Source: Auricularia sp. M13 (lineage: Eukaryota; Basidiomycota; Agaricomycetes; Auriculariales; Auriculariaceae). Taken from it: a stretch of 64,000 nucleotides of DNA. Below are positions 33,087-44,907 of this stretch, one piece after another. The translations under genes and the position numbers were made by a program. Location: contig CM073202.1 of the NCBI GenBank assembly GCA_037042915.1, positions 1,488,001-1,552,000 of the forward strand, read 5' to 3'. The notes under the pieces are model-generated. The model was not told the origin of the DNA, did not search any database, and saw nothing but the letters and a program-made list of their open reading frames with translations. Numbering within the stretch: the first letter of the stretch is position 1; every line of letters begins with the position of its first letter.

Positions 33087-36047
33087 ATGTCTGGTGAGCG
33101 CGCTGTCCTGAGAGCGTTGAACGCTGTCTGAACGGCGTGCAGTGCCCGCGTATCGCAAGGGCAAGACCAAGATCGTGCGTCACTCTGCTCCTACTTGCGC
33201 TGATACTGACGCGGGGCATTTGCCACACAGAAAGCACCGCGTCCGGCACGTCCAATCTGGATTCTCTAGTAGTACGCGTGCTGGCTGACCGAGCGTTTCA
33301 CAGCGGGCATCCGACGCATCGAGCCCGGAGACTTGGAGCCTGCTCGCAACTGCCATCCGGGAGATTCACAACCACAACGCGTCCAAGCTTTCGTTCGAGG
33401 AGCTCTACCGCTATGCGTACAACCTCGTCATATATAAGCACGGAGAGCTGCTCTACACCGGCGTCCGCAGCCTCGTGCGCGACAACCTCGACCGACTAGC
33501 GCGCGAGCAGATCGTACCCCTCTTCCCTACCAGTAGCCCGAACGAGCCCATGCAGCAGGCGCACGAGGGCGAACTGTTGCTCAAGGCGGCAAAGGATGTG
33601 TGGGAGGACCATTGCAGCTGCATGTTGAAGCTGAAGGCTGTCCTGACCTACATGGTGCGCCGGTGATATCGCTCTGTGGAGTTGTTTGACTAAAGTGACT
33701 CGTAGGACCGTTCGTATACAGAGACGAACGGCGTGCCGCCCACTTACGAAATGGGCTTGCGGCTGTTCCTGGAACGCATCGTGCATTCGGCGCAATTTCC
33801 TATTCAACGGCACCTCGTTGCGACTCTGCTAAATCAGATACGAATAGAGCGCGAAGGCTACGCGATCAACCAGTCAACAGTCAAGGGATGTCTACAGATC
33901 TTCTTGACCTTGAACGACGAGTCGCAGAAGCAGGTGTACAAGACGGACTTCGAGCCCGTGTTCTTGCAGGAAAGCGCGGCGTTCTACAAGGCTGAGGGCG
34001 ATGTGCTGACTCAGTCCTTGAGCGTCCCGGAGTATCTGCAACGAGTGCGTGTCTTCTCTATTCCGCTTTCCCCTCTCACTATCATCAGGTCGACTCACGG
34101 TTGACATCCGAAGAGAACCGCACGAATTTCATGATATGTGAGGCGACATGGGAACCTTTGCGTGCCATTCTCGAAGAGCATCTCATCGCCAATCATGTCA
34201 ACACCATTCTCGGCGGCTTGGAGCCATTGCTTGAGACCGACAACATTAATGACCTCTCGCGAATGTTCCGCATTCTATCAATGGTTTCTACTGGCATTCC
34301 TTCTTTACGGCGCTCCGTAAAGGAGTCTATACTACGACGTGGGCGCGAGGTTAACGAGGCCAGCCTGCGAATCGTTGCCGACCCTGAGGCGGACGGCGAG
34401 CCAGCGGACGATCCGAAGAGCAAGGGGAAGGCCAAAGAGAAGCCGACTGGGCCAGGCTACGCACTTACAGTAGCCCACAAGTGGGTAGAAGATGTCCTAG
34501 CTATTAAGGACAAATTCGACAGCATACTCAAGATGGCCTTCAATAACGACCTCATCATCCAGGCGGCCATTACAGAGGTATATATGCCCTGCCTATTGAC
34601 ATACTCCCATGCTAATCTCGTACACAGGCGTTTGAATCCTTCATCAACTCTAACGCGAAGGCGCCGGAATTCATCTCGTTGTTCATCGACGAGAACCTCA
34701 AGAAGGGTTTGAAAGGGGTAAGGACTTTGAGGCGTATTTGCCGCTTCGTCTGAGTATTGCTGCAGAAAACCGACGACGAAGTCGACGCAGTCCTGGACAA
34801 GACCATCACACTATTTCGCTTCGTGTCCGAGAAGGATGTCTTCGAGCGCTACTACAAGGCACATCTTGCGAAACGTCTGCTTCACGGTCGTAGTGTATCC
34901 GACGATGCGGAGCGTGCCATGCTGGCGAAGCTGAAAGTCGAGTGTGGCTTCCAGTTCACGCAGAAGCTGGAGGGCATGTTCAATGACATGAGGCTATCCA
35001 TCGAAGCGATGCAAGGCTACAAATCATATCTTTCCACGACATCGGTGCGTCCGAGGGGTTCATATGTATTCTGAATAACGCTGACTGTCTGTGCAGGCAC
35101 CTGAAATCGAGCTTAATGCGACCGTGATGACCTCAACTTTCTGGCCAATCATGCACGCCGAAAGCGCATGTGCATTGGCCCCCGATATGATCAAGGCGTG
35201 CAAGTCTTATGAGGCCTTCTATCTCTCACGGCACAGTGGTCGACGTTTGACCTGGCAGCCATCGCTTGGAAACGCGGATGTCCGCGTACAGTTCAGGGAT
35301 CGCACTCACGACCTTAACGTCTCTACATTTGCGCTTGTTATTCTTCTCCTGTTCGAGAAAGATCCTGAAAATGGTCGCTTGTCCTATCAGGTCAGCAGCA
35401 GCTCTTGACCTGCTACACTTGCTGATGCTATGCTGTAGGAGATCAAGGAACGGACCTGTATAGCCGACGTCGAACTTTCGCGTAACCTACAGTCGCTGGC
35501 TTGCGCAAAGTTCAAAGTGTTGCGAAAGCATCCACCTGGGCGAGAAGTGAACAAGGACGACGAATTCTCGTTCAACAACGACTTCAAGTCTCCTCTTCAA
35601 CGCATCAAGATTGCGACCATTGCTGCACGCGTTGAAGACAAAGACGAGACGCGCGAAACTCGCCAGCATGTCGAGGAGGAGCGGAAGCACCAAACAGAAG
35701 TAAGCTGCAACACTCGCTTCTAGTTTTGCTCGACTAATCATGACTTTCTTTTCAGGCGTGTATTGTTCGAATTATGAAGGACCGCAAGACAATGTCCCAT
35801 AATGAACTCGTCAATGAAGTTACGCGTCAACTTGCGTCAAGGTTCCAACCCAACCCTCTCAATATCAAGAAGCGCATTGAAGCTCTCATCGACGTACGCG
35901 GCCCCATCCCGTTCCTTGCGGTAACTGATCTGAAATATACAGCGAGAGTATCTTGCGCGCGGGTCTGACAAGAAGAGCTACAATTATCTGGTATGTGATT
36001 TGCTCCAGGCACGAGATCTGAGCTGATGCATCGTTGTGCAGGCATAG
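33087..36047 (+). CDS. CUL3: Cullin-3, scaffold of BTB-type ubiquitin ligases
   Basis: Scaffold that joins BTB adaptors to the RING protein Rbx1. Exon 1 is only seven bases (ATGTCTG at 33087-33093), followed by [11 protein letters not shown] and KAPRP. The cullin repeats start at [20 protein letters not shown]. The middle gives [20 protein letters not shown] and [20 protein letters not shown], then the cullin homology domain with STFWPIM. The winged-helix end has [20 protein letters not shown], in which the Lys after RIM is the NEDD8 site, and finishes [17 protein letters not shown] with the last Ala in its own exon. The [18 protein letters not shown] start and the YLARxxxxxxYxYxA end are specific to CUL3. 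An Asp/Lys-rich insert ([15 protein letters not shown]) sits near 34400. There are at least ten introns; the first exon junctions near 33235-33320 are not certain. Confidence 0.92.
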
Positions 36048-36605
36048 TTCTCGTGCTTTCGTCCTATCTGCAATACGCATCTCTGCACTGTATCCTTACC
36101 ATGTTGTGCTACGAGCTGATTCAACTGTCCTTGGACTGTGATGTTCTGGATCCTTATTTCTTCCCCCTTCCAAGGCTGACTTGCGGTGCTAATCCTTTCA
36201 ATCCGAAGTTTGTGTCAGACTGTTTTGAACCGTGTCCCAGACCGCGGCGATCACTCTATCAAGGTTGTTGTGAACTCCTGAGGACGGTGCAATCCATCAT
36301 CCGGTGTCGAGGGTGGAAATGATGACCGTTGTTGATCAGGTATGACGGCCATCAGCTGGCGAGTCGAAGAGCACTTCGGGCAGAGCCTTCGGGGCTTTGA
36401 GGCTTGTCTTCCTTGACCACTGAGCGCCGTCAACTGCTCGAGACTCGACGTCTCCTGGCCCGGTGCCTCCTTTCGTTTTCTTCTTCGTTCGCTGAATCCT
36501 TGCTGGCTGGATTCCACCTGTCTGGGACAGTTCAGCTTTTTACTTGACTTATTTCGTTCGATTTTGCACCCTTCCACCCTGTCCTTTCGTTCGTCAACTG
36601 CAGTA
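36048..36605. other. Spacer with promoter of the receptor gene
   Basis: No gene or clear core promoter is visible. There is a T/C-rich segment (about 36470-36600) just before the receptor start. Confidence 0.4.
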
Positions 36606-39517
36606 ATGGCTTCGACAACCAACAACCTTCTTGTCGCTCGCGACATAATGTCCCAGCTCGTTTCCGTCGTTCGAGCCACGTCCAAGTGCGTGCCATATCC
36701 TTGCATGCACCGATCAATTGCGCGCTAACCGATGTTAACAGCTTCAACGCTTCTGCGTCCCTCGTACGTATAGTCAGTCTGAGAACTATGACGCAGACCT
36801 CTGAACGACTATGCACAGGCAATTCTCATCCCTAGCATATTCTCGGCCGGCGCTGTATTCCTCATCCTCTGCCACATCGCGACCGCAGCTGGTGCACAGC
36901 TGTATCGTCGTTTTGTCCACGGCGCAAAGGGGGAGCGCATCTTTGTAACGACCCCTCTGGGCATCTACATCGTCTCTCTGTTGCTGTCCTCTCTGCTGTC
37001 TGCCGTCGGGGCAAGCATCAACATTCAATGGGTCAAGACTCGTAGCATTGAAGCTGGTGCGCCTTGTACCCCTCTGTAGCTGAGGACACATACTCAAGTC
37101 GTTTCTACGCGATAGGTTCGTTGTGCGGTACCCAATGTACGTGTGGTCGGCGCATGTCAGTCGTAAAGCGGTAGCTCACGGCGTTGCAGCCACTCTTCTG
37201 CAATTCGGCAGTCTGGGGACGGCGCTCTTCATTCTTTGTGAGTTTCTCCAAATAGCAACAATGGGTTGGACAAACGGCTCATATACCTTTCAGACGTGTC
37301 TGCGCATACTTTCAATGTTGTCATTCTGCGCAAGGCAGTAGCCCGGTGGGTGCTTGCCCTCAGTGTCGTATCGTTGTGGGCGCTGGTGCTATTCCTTGGT
37401 AAGTTACTGGCTAGGTATCAGAGACGTCACTCACCTGCCTGACAGATCTTGCTGGACCGTTGCTTGTGCCGAAGGATCCTATCAACGCATTCTACGGTTC
37501 GTTACCAGTGCGTTTAGCTTGCAGTTATTCACCGGGGAACAGGGCCTGCCGGTTCGTGGTGCTGGATCACGACGCCGTATCGCAAGAGCCAGAAGTCCTT
37601 GCAGGCTGTCCCGGTTCGACGATTGTTGCTACCCCCCATACGCGACCTAACGGCTCCTCTTGTAGATGATCATCGTCAGCGGCCTCAGCATCATCATGTT
37701 CGGTTTCATCTTCGTGCGTGCCAGGCAAAGTGGACCGACCACTATTACTGGGAAGGGCAAAAAGGCGATGAAGCTCGCTGGTAGCCATGACCTCAAGGGC
37801 AACAGCGCCATGCTTGTAACGAAGTATCTGGCTTGGTATCCTATCGGTAAGTAACACGCAATACCCAAGATACAGCAACCATCTGACCGTAAACCAGTCT
37901 ACATCTTGTTCACCCTGCCCCTGTCAACCGTTGCCCTCATGGGACGGGCCAGCTCTATCAGCAAGCCTGTCGTGTTTGCAGAGGTCCTTTACAGCTTTCA
38001 AGGTCTGTCTTCGTACATACACTGGCATTATGATCTCATGATGGAGTTCACAGGTCTTGCGTTCGTTGCTGTCTTCATTTGCACTTACCGGTGCGCTCCT
38101 TGCATAGCCCTCGAGACTCCGTGGCTAATCTTCCTATCAGCGTCTTTGGAGGTCGTCCATGGCGTTTCGGTGTTGGATCCTACACACTCCAGGATCCAAC
38201 GGCAAGGCATCTGACCAAAGCTTTGAAGCTCTCGAGAAGGCCATCTCTCCGGTATCGGCGCCTCAACCTTGGAAGCCTGCGACCCAGGAATGGACGGTTG
38301 ACCGCTCGCTGTCCACGCGCTCGCGTCCCTATAGCATGATGAGCGCTGTCTCGAAAGCATCCACCGGTGCGCCTCCTCTTCCGCCAGTCAAGGATATGCC
38401 TGTGCCGCCTGTTCCTGTTGCTACCACTGAGGATGGTTCCGTCGGTCGCGCGCGCTCACATCGCCGCAACGTTTCAGAGGACACACTGGTCGACCGCGAG
38501 GAGGCCGCTTCTCGCTCGAACACCGTCCGGTTGGCAGCTCCTTCTCGCAGCGGGAACATCGCGCGCCCTGCGCCTCGCCCGGAACCGTTGCAGTTTGACG
38601 AGCAGGCACGCGAGAGCAACGGAAGCCTGGATACCATCGTCGAGGTGCCAACGCCCGAGCCCAGCCCGCCGCAGGTTCTTGCACGCAACGCTAGCTTTGC
38701 GAATTCTATGTCTATCCGGTCTGCAACCCCTCCGATCGACATGGCTCGCCAACGGTCTCTTGCCAGCAGACAGCCGCCGCCGCCGTCCGCTCTGAGCAAG
38801 CGGCCTTCGCAGTTCAGCAGCGGTAAGCCTGCGGCCAGGAAGGAGTCTGTTCGCTTTGCTCCTATGCCGACCGTGATGGGCGAATCACCAGTAGAGGCTG
38901 CTGCGCCTGTACCAGTCGTCCCGCTGACGCTGCCTGCTGTTCCGCCGCCTGCTGCGACCCCAGAGTCCACAGTCGCCAAGGCCGCGTCTTTACGGAAACC
39001 GGCGATGCGCCCCATCGGTCTGACGGGCTCAAACGTGGACATGCGCAACATCCCGCTGCCGCCCATCCCGCCGCAAGCAGCAGCGTCGAAGCGCCAGGAG
39101 CCGCCGAAGCCGAAGATCGTGATTCCGGGCAGAAAGGACCAGAACGAGCGCGACACTGTGTTCATCATGGAGACGCCCGTGCAGCTGAAGAACCGACCGT
39201 TGACCGAGTTCGACATGCCGGTGCAGGTGTTGGAGGTGCTCAGCCAGCCGGCGAGCGAGGCGGGCGAGGAGACGCCGGCCGACTTCTACGAGGAGTCCGA
39301 CCGCGCGAGCTCGATCCTCAATTACTACGGCGCGTCCAGCCCTGGTGGCTACGCCCGTGTAAGCCCAGTCGCCGGTAACGAGTACGTGCCTCGCATCAAC
39401 GTCCAGCCCGGCTCGGACGATGGCGACCACCCCTCGCCGCCCGGCGCGACCAAGGCGCCCGGCATGTTGGTCGTACCGCCGCCAATGATGCGCAAGCCAC
39501 GGCCAGGGTACTTATGA
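36606..39517 (+). CDS. Seven-helix G-protein-coupled receptor, Git3-like, with long cytosolic tail
   Basis: Predicted plasma-membrane sensor. Many small exons encode about seven hydrophobic helices: ILIPSIFSAGAVFLILCHIA, IYIVSLLLSSLLSAVGASI, LLQFGSLGTALFIL, WVLALSVVSLWALVLFLDLA, IIVSGLSIIMFGFIF, VYILFTLPLSTVALM and GLAFVAVFICTYR. SLCGTQ and SAHTFNVVILRKAVARW resemble basidiomycete Git3/cAMP-receptor-type proteins. A tail of about 430 residues follows that is Pro/Ser-rich, with TVFIMETPVQLKNRP, VQVLEVLSQPASEAGEE and ILNYYGASSPGGYARVSP. The frame slips once at TTT 38222-38224, between GSYTLQDPTARHLTKA and EALEKAISPVSAP; one added T joins them. The ligand is unknown. The last third of the tail is duplicated at 42182-42566. 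Confidence 0.75.
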
Positions 39518-39975
39518 GGATGAGGATGAGAGTCATGGACGCATTGTTGCTGTATCAATTTCTCATTGTTGTTGGGCTACTGCATGGACTGTGTTGTGTT
39601 GTAGCACTTGTAGCATCTGCATCTGTCTCGAGCAATGCGCAATCGGTATCGAAGCCGTTCACCGCGAAGGGTCCTTCGGCATTTTCGGGTCAAGATCTAC
39701 TAGCAAAGTGTGCATTTGTGTTTGGTGCGGCTGTTCCAACTGGAAGGCGACGGATTAACTAGATGTTCAGGAGCACGGAAAGAACACGAAATTGCTCGCG
39801 TGGCGGCTTTTGAAGAGCTTGCCCTTCATCTCGGGCGTGACGTCGAGGCTCAGGTTGCCCCAGAGGCGCGGCGTGCCACCCGGGCCATTGAGGTCAAGGT
39901 GCGCGCTGGACAGGCCGCCAATGTCACTGTCGCTGCACGAATTATGCCAGGTCTGCCTCCGTCTGGAATTTGAAC
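39064..39975. repeat. Segmental duplication, copy A
   Basis: Copy A runs from the receptor tail (CATCCCGC near 39064) through its 3' region to a remnant of CIA30 exon 1. It matches 42182-43530 in the same order and orientation at a visibly diverged level. Compared with copy B it lacks about 500 bp between 39795 and 39806; the break lies in a shared CTCGCG/CGCGT context. Confidence 0.8.
39786..39972 (-). pseudogene. CIA30 exon 1 remnant
   Basis: The minus strand matches the first coding exon of the intact CIA30 gene (43332-43607) around SDIGGLS, HLDL, GPGGTPR, WGNLSLDV and PEMKGKL. It keeps only that part; the remaining exons are deleted and the start region is degraded (the QFVVGSD part is lost). 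It cannot make a working assembly factor. Confidence 0.75.
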
Positions 39976-40449
39976 AAGGTGCCGCCCCTCATTCGTATCA
40001 TTTTGCATGCACAATTGTACAACGGTTCTCAAATTGATCTCGGGCTGCAGAGAATGTGAATTCTCATGCATCGTGTCAACCTGTGCAGTTGAACTGCGAA
40101 GCGGCGTTTCCCTCGATTTGCAAGTTCTGCGAGCGCAAGGGTATTAGGAGCCTTCATGTTAGGTGATACTCCATACGTACCTTGCATATTGTCGTTCCCG
40201 GCATGAACTGGGCGGGTCTAGAGGGGTTCATTCCTGATTAGAATCGACGCGCAGGCCAGGAGAACCAGCGACGCACGGTACGACGGAGAGATTGTCCACG
40301 GAGATGCCGCTGCAGACAGCGCCGGGGCTGCACTCGAGGTCTGCCACAACGGATTTTTGGGAGCCGGAGGAGGTACCAGTAATGTTGCGAATGCTACGAG
40401 AGCGGAGGGCGTCAAAGGAAGGGCTGCAGGAGTCAATATGACATGGGGC
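39976..40449. other. Spacer downstream of the polygalacturonase
   Basis: 3' region of the minus-strand GH28 gene. Short frames on both strands have no support. Confidence 0.4.
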
Positions 40450-41901
40450 TCACAAGATGTTCGTCAGGTCCACACGCGACGGCACTTGTGCGCACAGTTC
40501 TTCGCTCGTCATGTAACACTTCAAGTCCGCGTCAGCCTATACAACACATACTTGCAGAGGTTCGAGATTCGCCATGTACCTGATCGACTGCACTGTTTCA
40601 GTGAGTTGCACCGCGGGCGTGGGTAAAGGACGCACAAATCAACGGGTGGTCGACGTTCTCCACGACGACATTCTCGTACACGATCTGGTTGACGCGCCCA
40701 GAGCCTACGTTCGGGCCGGCCCACACCTTGATGCGCGCGCCGTTCTGCGCGTTGGAGATCTGCACGTCCTGCACGCGGATGTTCTCCGCGATGTCGAAAA
40801 CTGGGGGTACTGGCCCAGGCTGCCGACCGAGATGCCGTGGCTCCCGTCGCATGTTCTGAGATGGTCAGGGTCAGCGGAGTAAAATTGGGCGGTTGGGTAT
40901 GCGATGGGGACGTACAGGTTTCGGACGAGGATATTGGTCACATTGGGCTTGAAGCTCACGCAGCTGCAAGCGCGCACAAGATGATGAGAGTCCGTAGGAG
41001 AGGTTTCATGGAGTATACTCACTCGTCGTTGTTGATGATGTTACTATTCTGAATTACTACGTTTTCGCTGCGATATAGATCCCATCCGTCGGTGTTCTTT
41101 GGAGTTGTGGAGCTGTTTGATTTGGTTGTAATTGTTATGTCGGAGAATAGCACATTGTTGCTGGTGTGCACAAGGTTGAACCTATTACGCCGAAGAGATG
41201 GTAAGCAAGCGCATGCGTTGGAGATGCAAGATGAAGGACCGACCACATGGGCGACTGAATCATTTTGATATTTGTAACCGCAGCCCCGTCAGCCTTGAAG
41301 AGCGTCAACGGTAGGGGTCGGACAAGCGTTGCATTGGTCCGACTGTGTCGCGTACATGTCAGATGCGAGTCCGAATTTCTGACCGTCTTGCACGTACAAT
41401 GCCTCCCACCAAGCCTATTGCCGTTAAGCTATTTGTCGAAAGCGCAAAAAAGAGCATACCTGGCCCGAGCCGTCGATAGTGCCTCCACCACTGAGCAGGA
41501 TGTTCTTGCCGCCGAGCATCCAGAACGTCGAAGTGTTCTGGAAGTCTTCCCAAAGCAGCCCTTAGTTCAACATGGACTCGCCCATCGACACCAAACAGCT
41601 CACCGAAAGGAAACGCATGGCCTCCCCAGTACGCCAGGTCGTCGAAATACTTAATGGTCCCATGGAGATTGATATGCGTGTCCTCGAGTGCGGTGGTGTT
41701 CATCGCTGAGCGGATGGACAGCGTCGTGCCGCGGGGAATGGTGACCGTTGCGCACGACTTGAGAGCGCGCACGAGCGCAGGCGCGTCATCCCTGCCGCTA
41801 GCATGTACCGTACAGGCAGCACCGTGACGCGCAGGTTCTCCGCGCTGGGATGACAGCGCGCCAAGTGGGAGAAGGGACAGGGCAAGTGCGACGAGGAACA
41901 T
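40450..41901 (-). CDS. Exo-polygalacturonase, GH28, secreted
   Basis: Pectin-degrading glycoside hydrolase with a right-handed beta-helix. It starts with the signal peptide [17 protein letters not shown]. At least five introns are visible; one removes a stretch so that [12 protein letters not shown] is continuous. Motifs in order are [11 protein letters not shown], the catalytic Asp in NTDGWD, and NNDDCVSFKPN, whose second Asp codon is split by a GTGAGT intron. Next come the histidine motif [12 protein letters not shown] and ARIKVWAGP with the substrate-binding Arg-Ile-Lys. It ends [20 protein letters not shown]. All catalytic residues are intact. The exo-type is suggested by overall resemblance and is less certain than the family. 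The gene sits between the two copies of the segmental duplication. Confidence 0.92.
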
Positions 41902-42181
41902 GGCTGGGAACCAAAGTTCATCTTCGCACAGGAAAGAGTCTTGTATGTGCCAACAGTATGTGCGGTCCGTCAGTGCGGTCCGTCAGAGCAGGCGGGCCGT
42001 GCGCCAGCGAGAGGCGTCGAGCACATGATGCGCCAGAGGTCCCGAAGCATTGAGGAGGAGCTCGCAGCCAAATAAAGAACTTCTGCAAGCGCTCAAGCAT
42101 ATCGTGTGAACTCCTTCTGTCGGCCCAGGAAACAATATGAAAACTGTGGATAGCGAGTGAATTACGAACTCACCCGTGCGA

Positions 42182-42566
42182 CATCCCGCGGCAAGCAGTA
42201 GCGTCAAAGCGCAAGGATGCCGGCGCAGCAAGAACGAGCGCGCCACGGTGTTCATCATAGAGACGCCCGTACAGCTGAAGAACCGGACGCCGACCGACAT
42301 GCTGGTGCAGGTGCTTGAGGTGCTCAGCCAGCCGGCGAGCGAGGCGGGCGAGGAGACGCCGGCCGACTTCTACAAGGAATCTAACCGCGCGAGCTCGTTC
42401 CTCAACTACTACGGCGCGTCCAGCCCTGGTGGCTACGCCTGTGTAAACCCAGTCACCGGTAACGAGTACGTACCGCGCGTCAACTTCCAGCCCAAATCAG
42501 ACGACGGCGGCCACTCTTCGTCGCCCGGCGCCGCCGATGATGCTCAAGCCGCGGCCGGGGTAGGAA
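42182..42566 (+). pseudogene. Receptor C-terminal tail fragment
   Basis: Matches the end of the receptor at 36606-39517: TVFIIETPVQLKNRTP, VQVLEVLSQPASEAGEE, PADFYKESNRASSFLNYYG and GNEYVPRVNFQP. It has no membrane helices, start region or splice structure of its own. The open frame runs on to 43033 across the antisense of CIA30, which makes a 286-codon frame that should not be read as a gene. Confidence 0.8.
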
Positions 42567-43530
42567 TGAGGACGAGGATGAGTGTCATGGACGCATTATT
42601 GCAGTATGCATTTCTTGGACTACTGCGTGGTCTGTTGTGTCGTAGCATCTGCATGACCGCATCTGTCTCTAGCAATGCGCAATCGGGATCGAAGCCGTTC
42701 ACCGCGAAGGGTCTTTTGGTATTTTCGGGTCAGTATCTACTGGCGAAGTGTGCACTTGTGTTTCGTGCGGTTGTTCCAACTAAAATGCGAAGGATTAGCC
42801 AACTGTTCAGGAACGTAACGGGAACACGAGATTTCTCGCGTACCTCTACTCCTTGCCGTGTGACGTCGCCCTCGACGTCGATGGAAAGTATCCCGAGCTC
42901 AAATAAGCCCTCCACCCCGTACCTCCCCAGCACGGAAATCCCAAACATCCACACTTTCCGCCGGTCCATCATGGGCTGCGTCAGGTCCAGCTTCCCGCCC
43001 GTCGTGAGCTGGAATTTATCCAGTGGCAACTGACAGAGCGTCAGTAGACGAGGAAAGTACAACGCGACACGCACATAAACGTCCTCCCAGCCGCCGTCGT
43101 TGCGCATCGTCTCGAGCTTGTGCTGCCACAGCTCGTCGTGGAACGCGTCGGCGGTCTGGAGGTTGACGTAGATGCCGTGGCGCGTGCGCGGGTCGCCGGC
43201 GCCGCGCACGCGCAGGACGAGGTAGTCGTAGAAGGTCAGGTCCTCCGTCATCTCGCCGAACAGCGACGTCCGTCTCTGCACTCATGCTGCTCAGCCGCGC
43301 GTTATATGGAGGGGGGGGCAGCGGCGCGCACGCGATTTCGGAAGCCCGCGTAGCCGCTTTTGAGCAGCTTGCCCTTCATCTCGGGCGCGACGTCGAGGCT
43401 CAGGTTACCCCAGAAGCGCGGCGTGCCGCCCGGGCCCTTGAGGTCAAGGTGCGCTGTGGACAGGCCGCCAATGTCTCTGTCGCTGCCCACGACAAATTGC
43501 GCCAGGTCTGCCTCTGTCTGGAATTTGAAC
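42182..43530. repeat. Segmental duplication, copy B
   Basis: Same order as copy A: receptor-tail fragment, receptor 3' region, then CIA30. In this copy CIA30 is complete, while the receptor is reduced to its last third. The left border is near CATCCCGCGGCAAGCAGTAG. Confidence 0.8.
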
Positions 43531-43607
43531 AGTGTGCGTCGCGCGCGCTCGGGTTCGTCAGTGCCCGACATGGTCAGCACTGTTTCGCGCGTCAAGACTG
43601 CGTTCAT
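42730..43607 (-). CDS. CIA30 family complex I assembly factor
   Basis: NDUFAF1/CIA30-type protein that assists mitochondrial complex I assembly. Exons 43607-43332, 43275-43075 and 43029-42730 splice in frame with GTGCGC and GTGCGT donors. The domain reads LFKFQTEADLAQFVVGSD, DIGGLSTAHLDL, GTPRFWGNLSLDV and GYAGFRNR, then DYLVLRVRGAG, HGIYVNLQTADAFHDELWQH, LPLDKFQL and GVEGLFELGILSIDV. The start at 43607 gives a short N-terminus without a clear targeting signal, so an upstream exon may be missing. It is the retained copy; its duplicate at 39786-39972 is dead. Confidence 0.85.
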
Positions 43608-43922
43608 GGCGCGTTGGTGGAGCCCTCACCTTTCATGGTTCCATCCTGCAAGACTCTGACGGACCGGTTGAGATACTGACGAAAGCGCGAAGGGACGGAC
43701 ATGCATAAGTTTGTTCGTGTTTATCGGTCATACTCATACTACTGCTGCAAGCGAGAGTACTGATACAACCGACAACGATGGCAGACAGAGCACCCCATGC
43801 ACAAGGGCGAGCTGGAAGGAGCGGGAGAATGTGGACGAGTAGAGACGGCGCGAGATAAAAACAAGAGCGATAAAAAACGGGAAAGTCACAAGCCACCGAG
43901 ACCCAACCGAATGCGCGCTCCT
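43608..43922. other. Spacer between CIA30 and RAS
   Basis: RAS 3' region and CIA30 promoter, both on the minus strand. No extra feature is visible. Confidence 0.4.
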
Positions 43923-44907
43923 CTACGCAACAACGCAGCCGCCACAGCAGCCGGGTGTCGGCGCGTCGTGGTCGGGCGCCTGGAAGTTGGCGCCGGCAGG
44001 GCCGCCGACGTTCGGCCCCGCGTTGGGACGGCCGACTTGCTGCTCCTGCAACGGGGCTCAGGGGCGGATCTGCCACTAGCAGAGGCATGACGCACCTTGT
44101 TGTAGCGTCTAATCTCGCGCACGAGCGAGCTGAAGGCCTCGTCGACGTTAATGCGCTGCTTTGCCGAGGTCTCGATAAATTTGCAATTGAAATGCTTTGC
44201 CAGGTCGCGGCCCTCTGCAGGTAAATGTTGATAAGCGGTCTGAGGCAGGAGCAAGACGCTGCGCACCGTTCATGCCCACTTGACGCTCGTATTCCAGATC
44301 ACACTTGTTGGCGACGACAATGACGGGGAAGGAGTCCTTGTCCTTGACGCGCAGGATCTGCTGGTGGAAGGTGGAGATTTCCTCGAACGAGTTGCGGGAG
44401 GTAATGGAGTAGACGAGGAGGAAGCCCTCGCCTGTGCGCATGTATTGCTCGCGCATGGCACTGCCATCCATCAGCGCTCTGTTTGCGGGCACGGCGCGGG
44501 GCTGCCGTCTCGCTCACCCGTATTCCTCCTGGCCGGCGGTGTCGAGGACGTCGAGCAGCGCGACCTCGTCGTCGATCACGCACTGCTTCCGGTACGAGTC
44601 TGCAGCCCGGCGGCATCATGAGCGGCGCCGCGGCGCGGGTGGCATCAAAGCGGCGCACCCTCAATCGTCGGGTCGTACTCGTCCACAAAGTGGCTCTGGA
44701 TGAACTGAATCGTCAACGCCGACTTGCCGACGCCTGCACACGGCCCTCAGCCACACAGCGCGCACAAGACCTGACTCTGCGACGCACCACCGCCGCCGAC
44801 AACGACGAGCTTGTACTCGCGCAAGAACTGGGCCTGCGCAGGGAATAAGCCGGGGAACGGGTGGCACGACGGCCACTGCGGCAACACACCCTCGGGTTCA
44901 TAGCCAT
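43923..44907 (-). CDS. RAS1: Ras small GTPase
   Basis: Membrane-anchored switch upstream of cAMP and MAPK signalling. It starts [20 protein letters not shown]. The P-loop reads [11 protein letters not shown] and is split by an intron after the fourth Gly codon base. Then come [14 protein letters not shown] (effector loop), [57 protein letters not shown] and [11 protein letters not shown] 75-nt intron precedes the variable tail, which ends in [14 protein letters not shown] is a farnesylation CAAX box, and the cysteines just before it suit palmitoylation. The glycines matching human Gly12/Gly13 and the Gln61 equivalent are wild type. RAS1 versus a paralogue cannot be settled here. Confidence 0.92.

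Noticed and set aside
42176-43033. 286-codon plus-strand frame as a separate gene
   Set aside because: It starts as a duplicate of the receptor tail and then runs antisense through CIA30; it is a pseudogene fragment.
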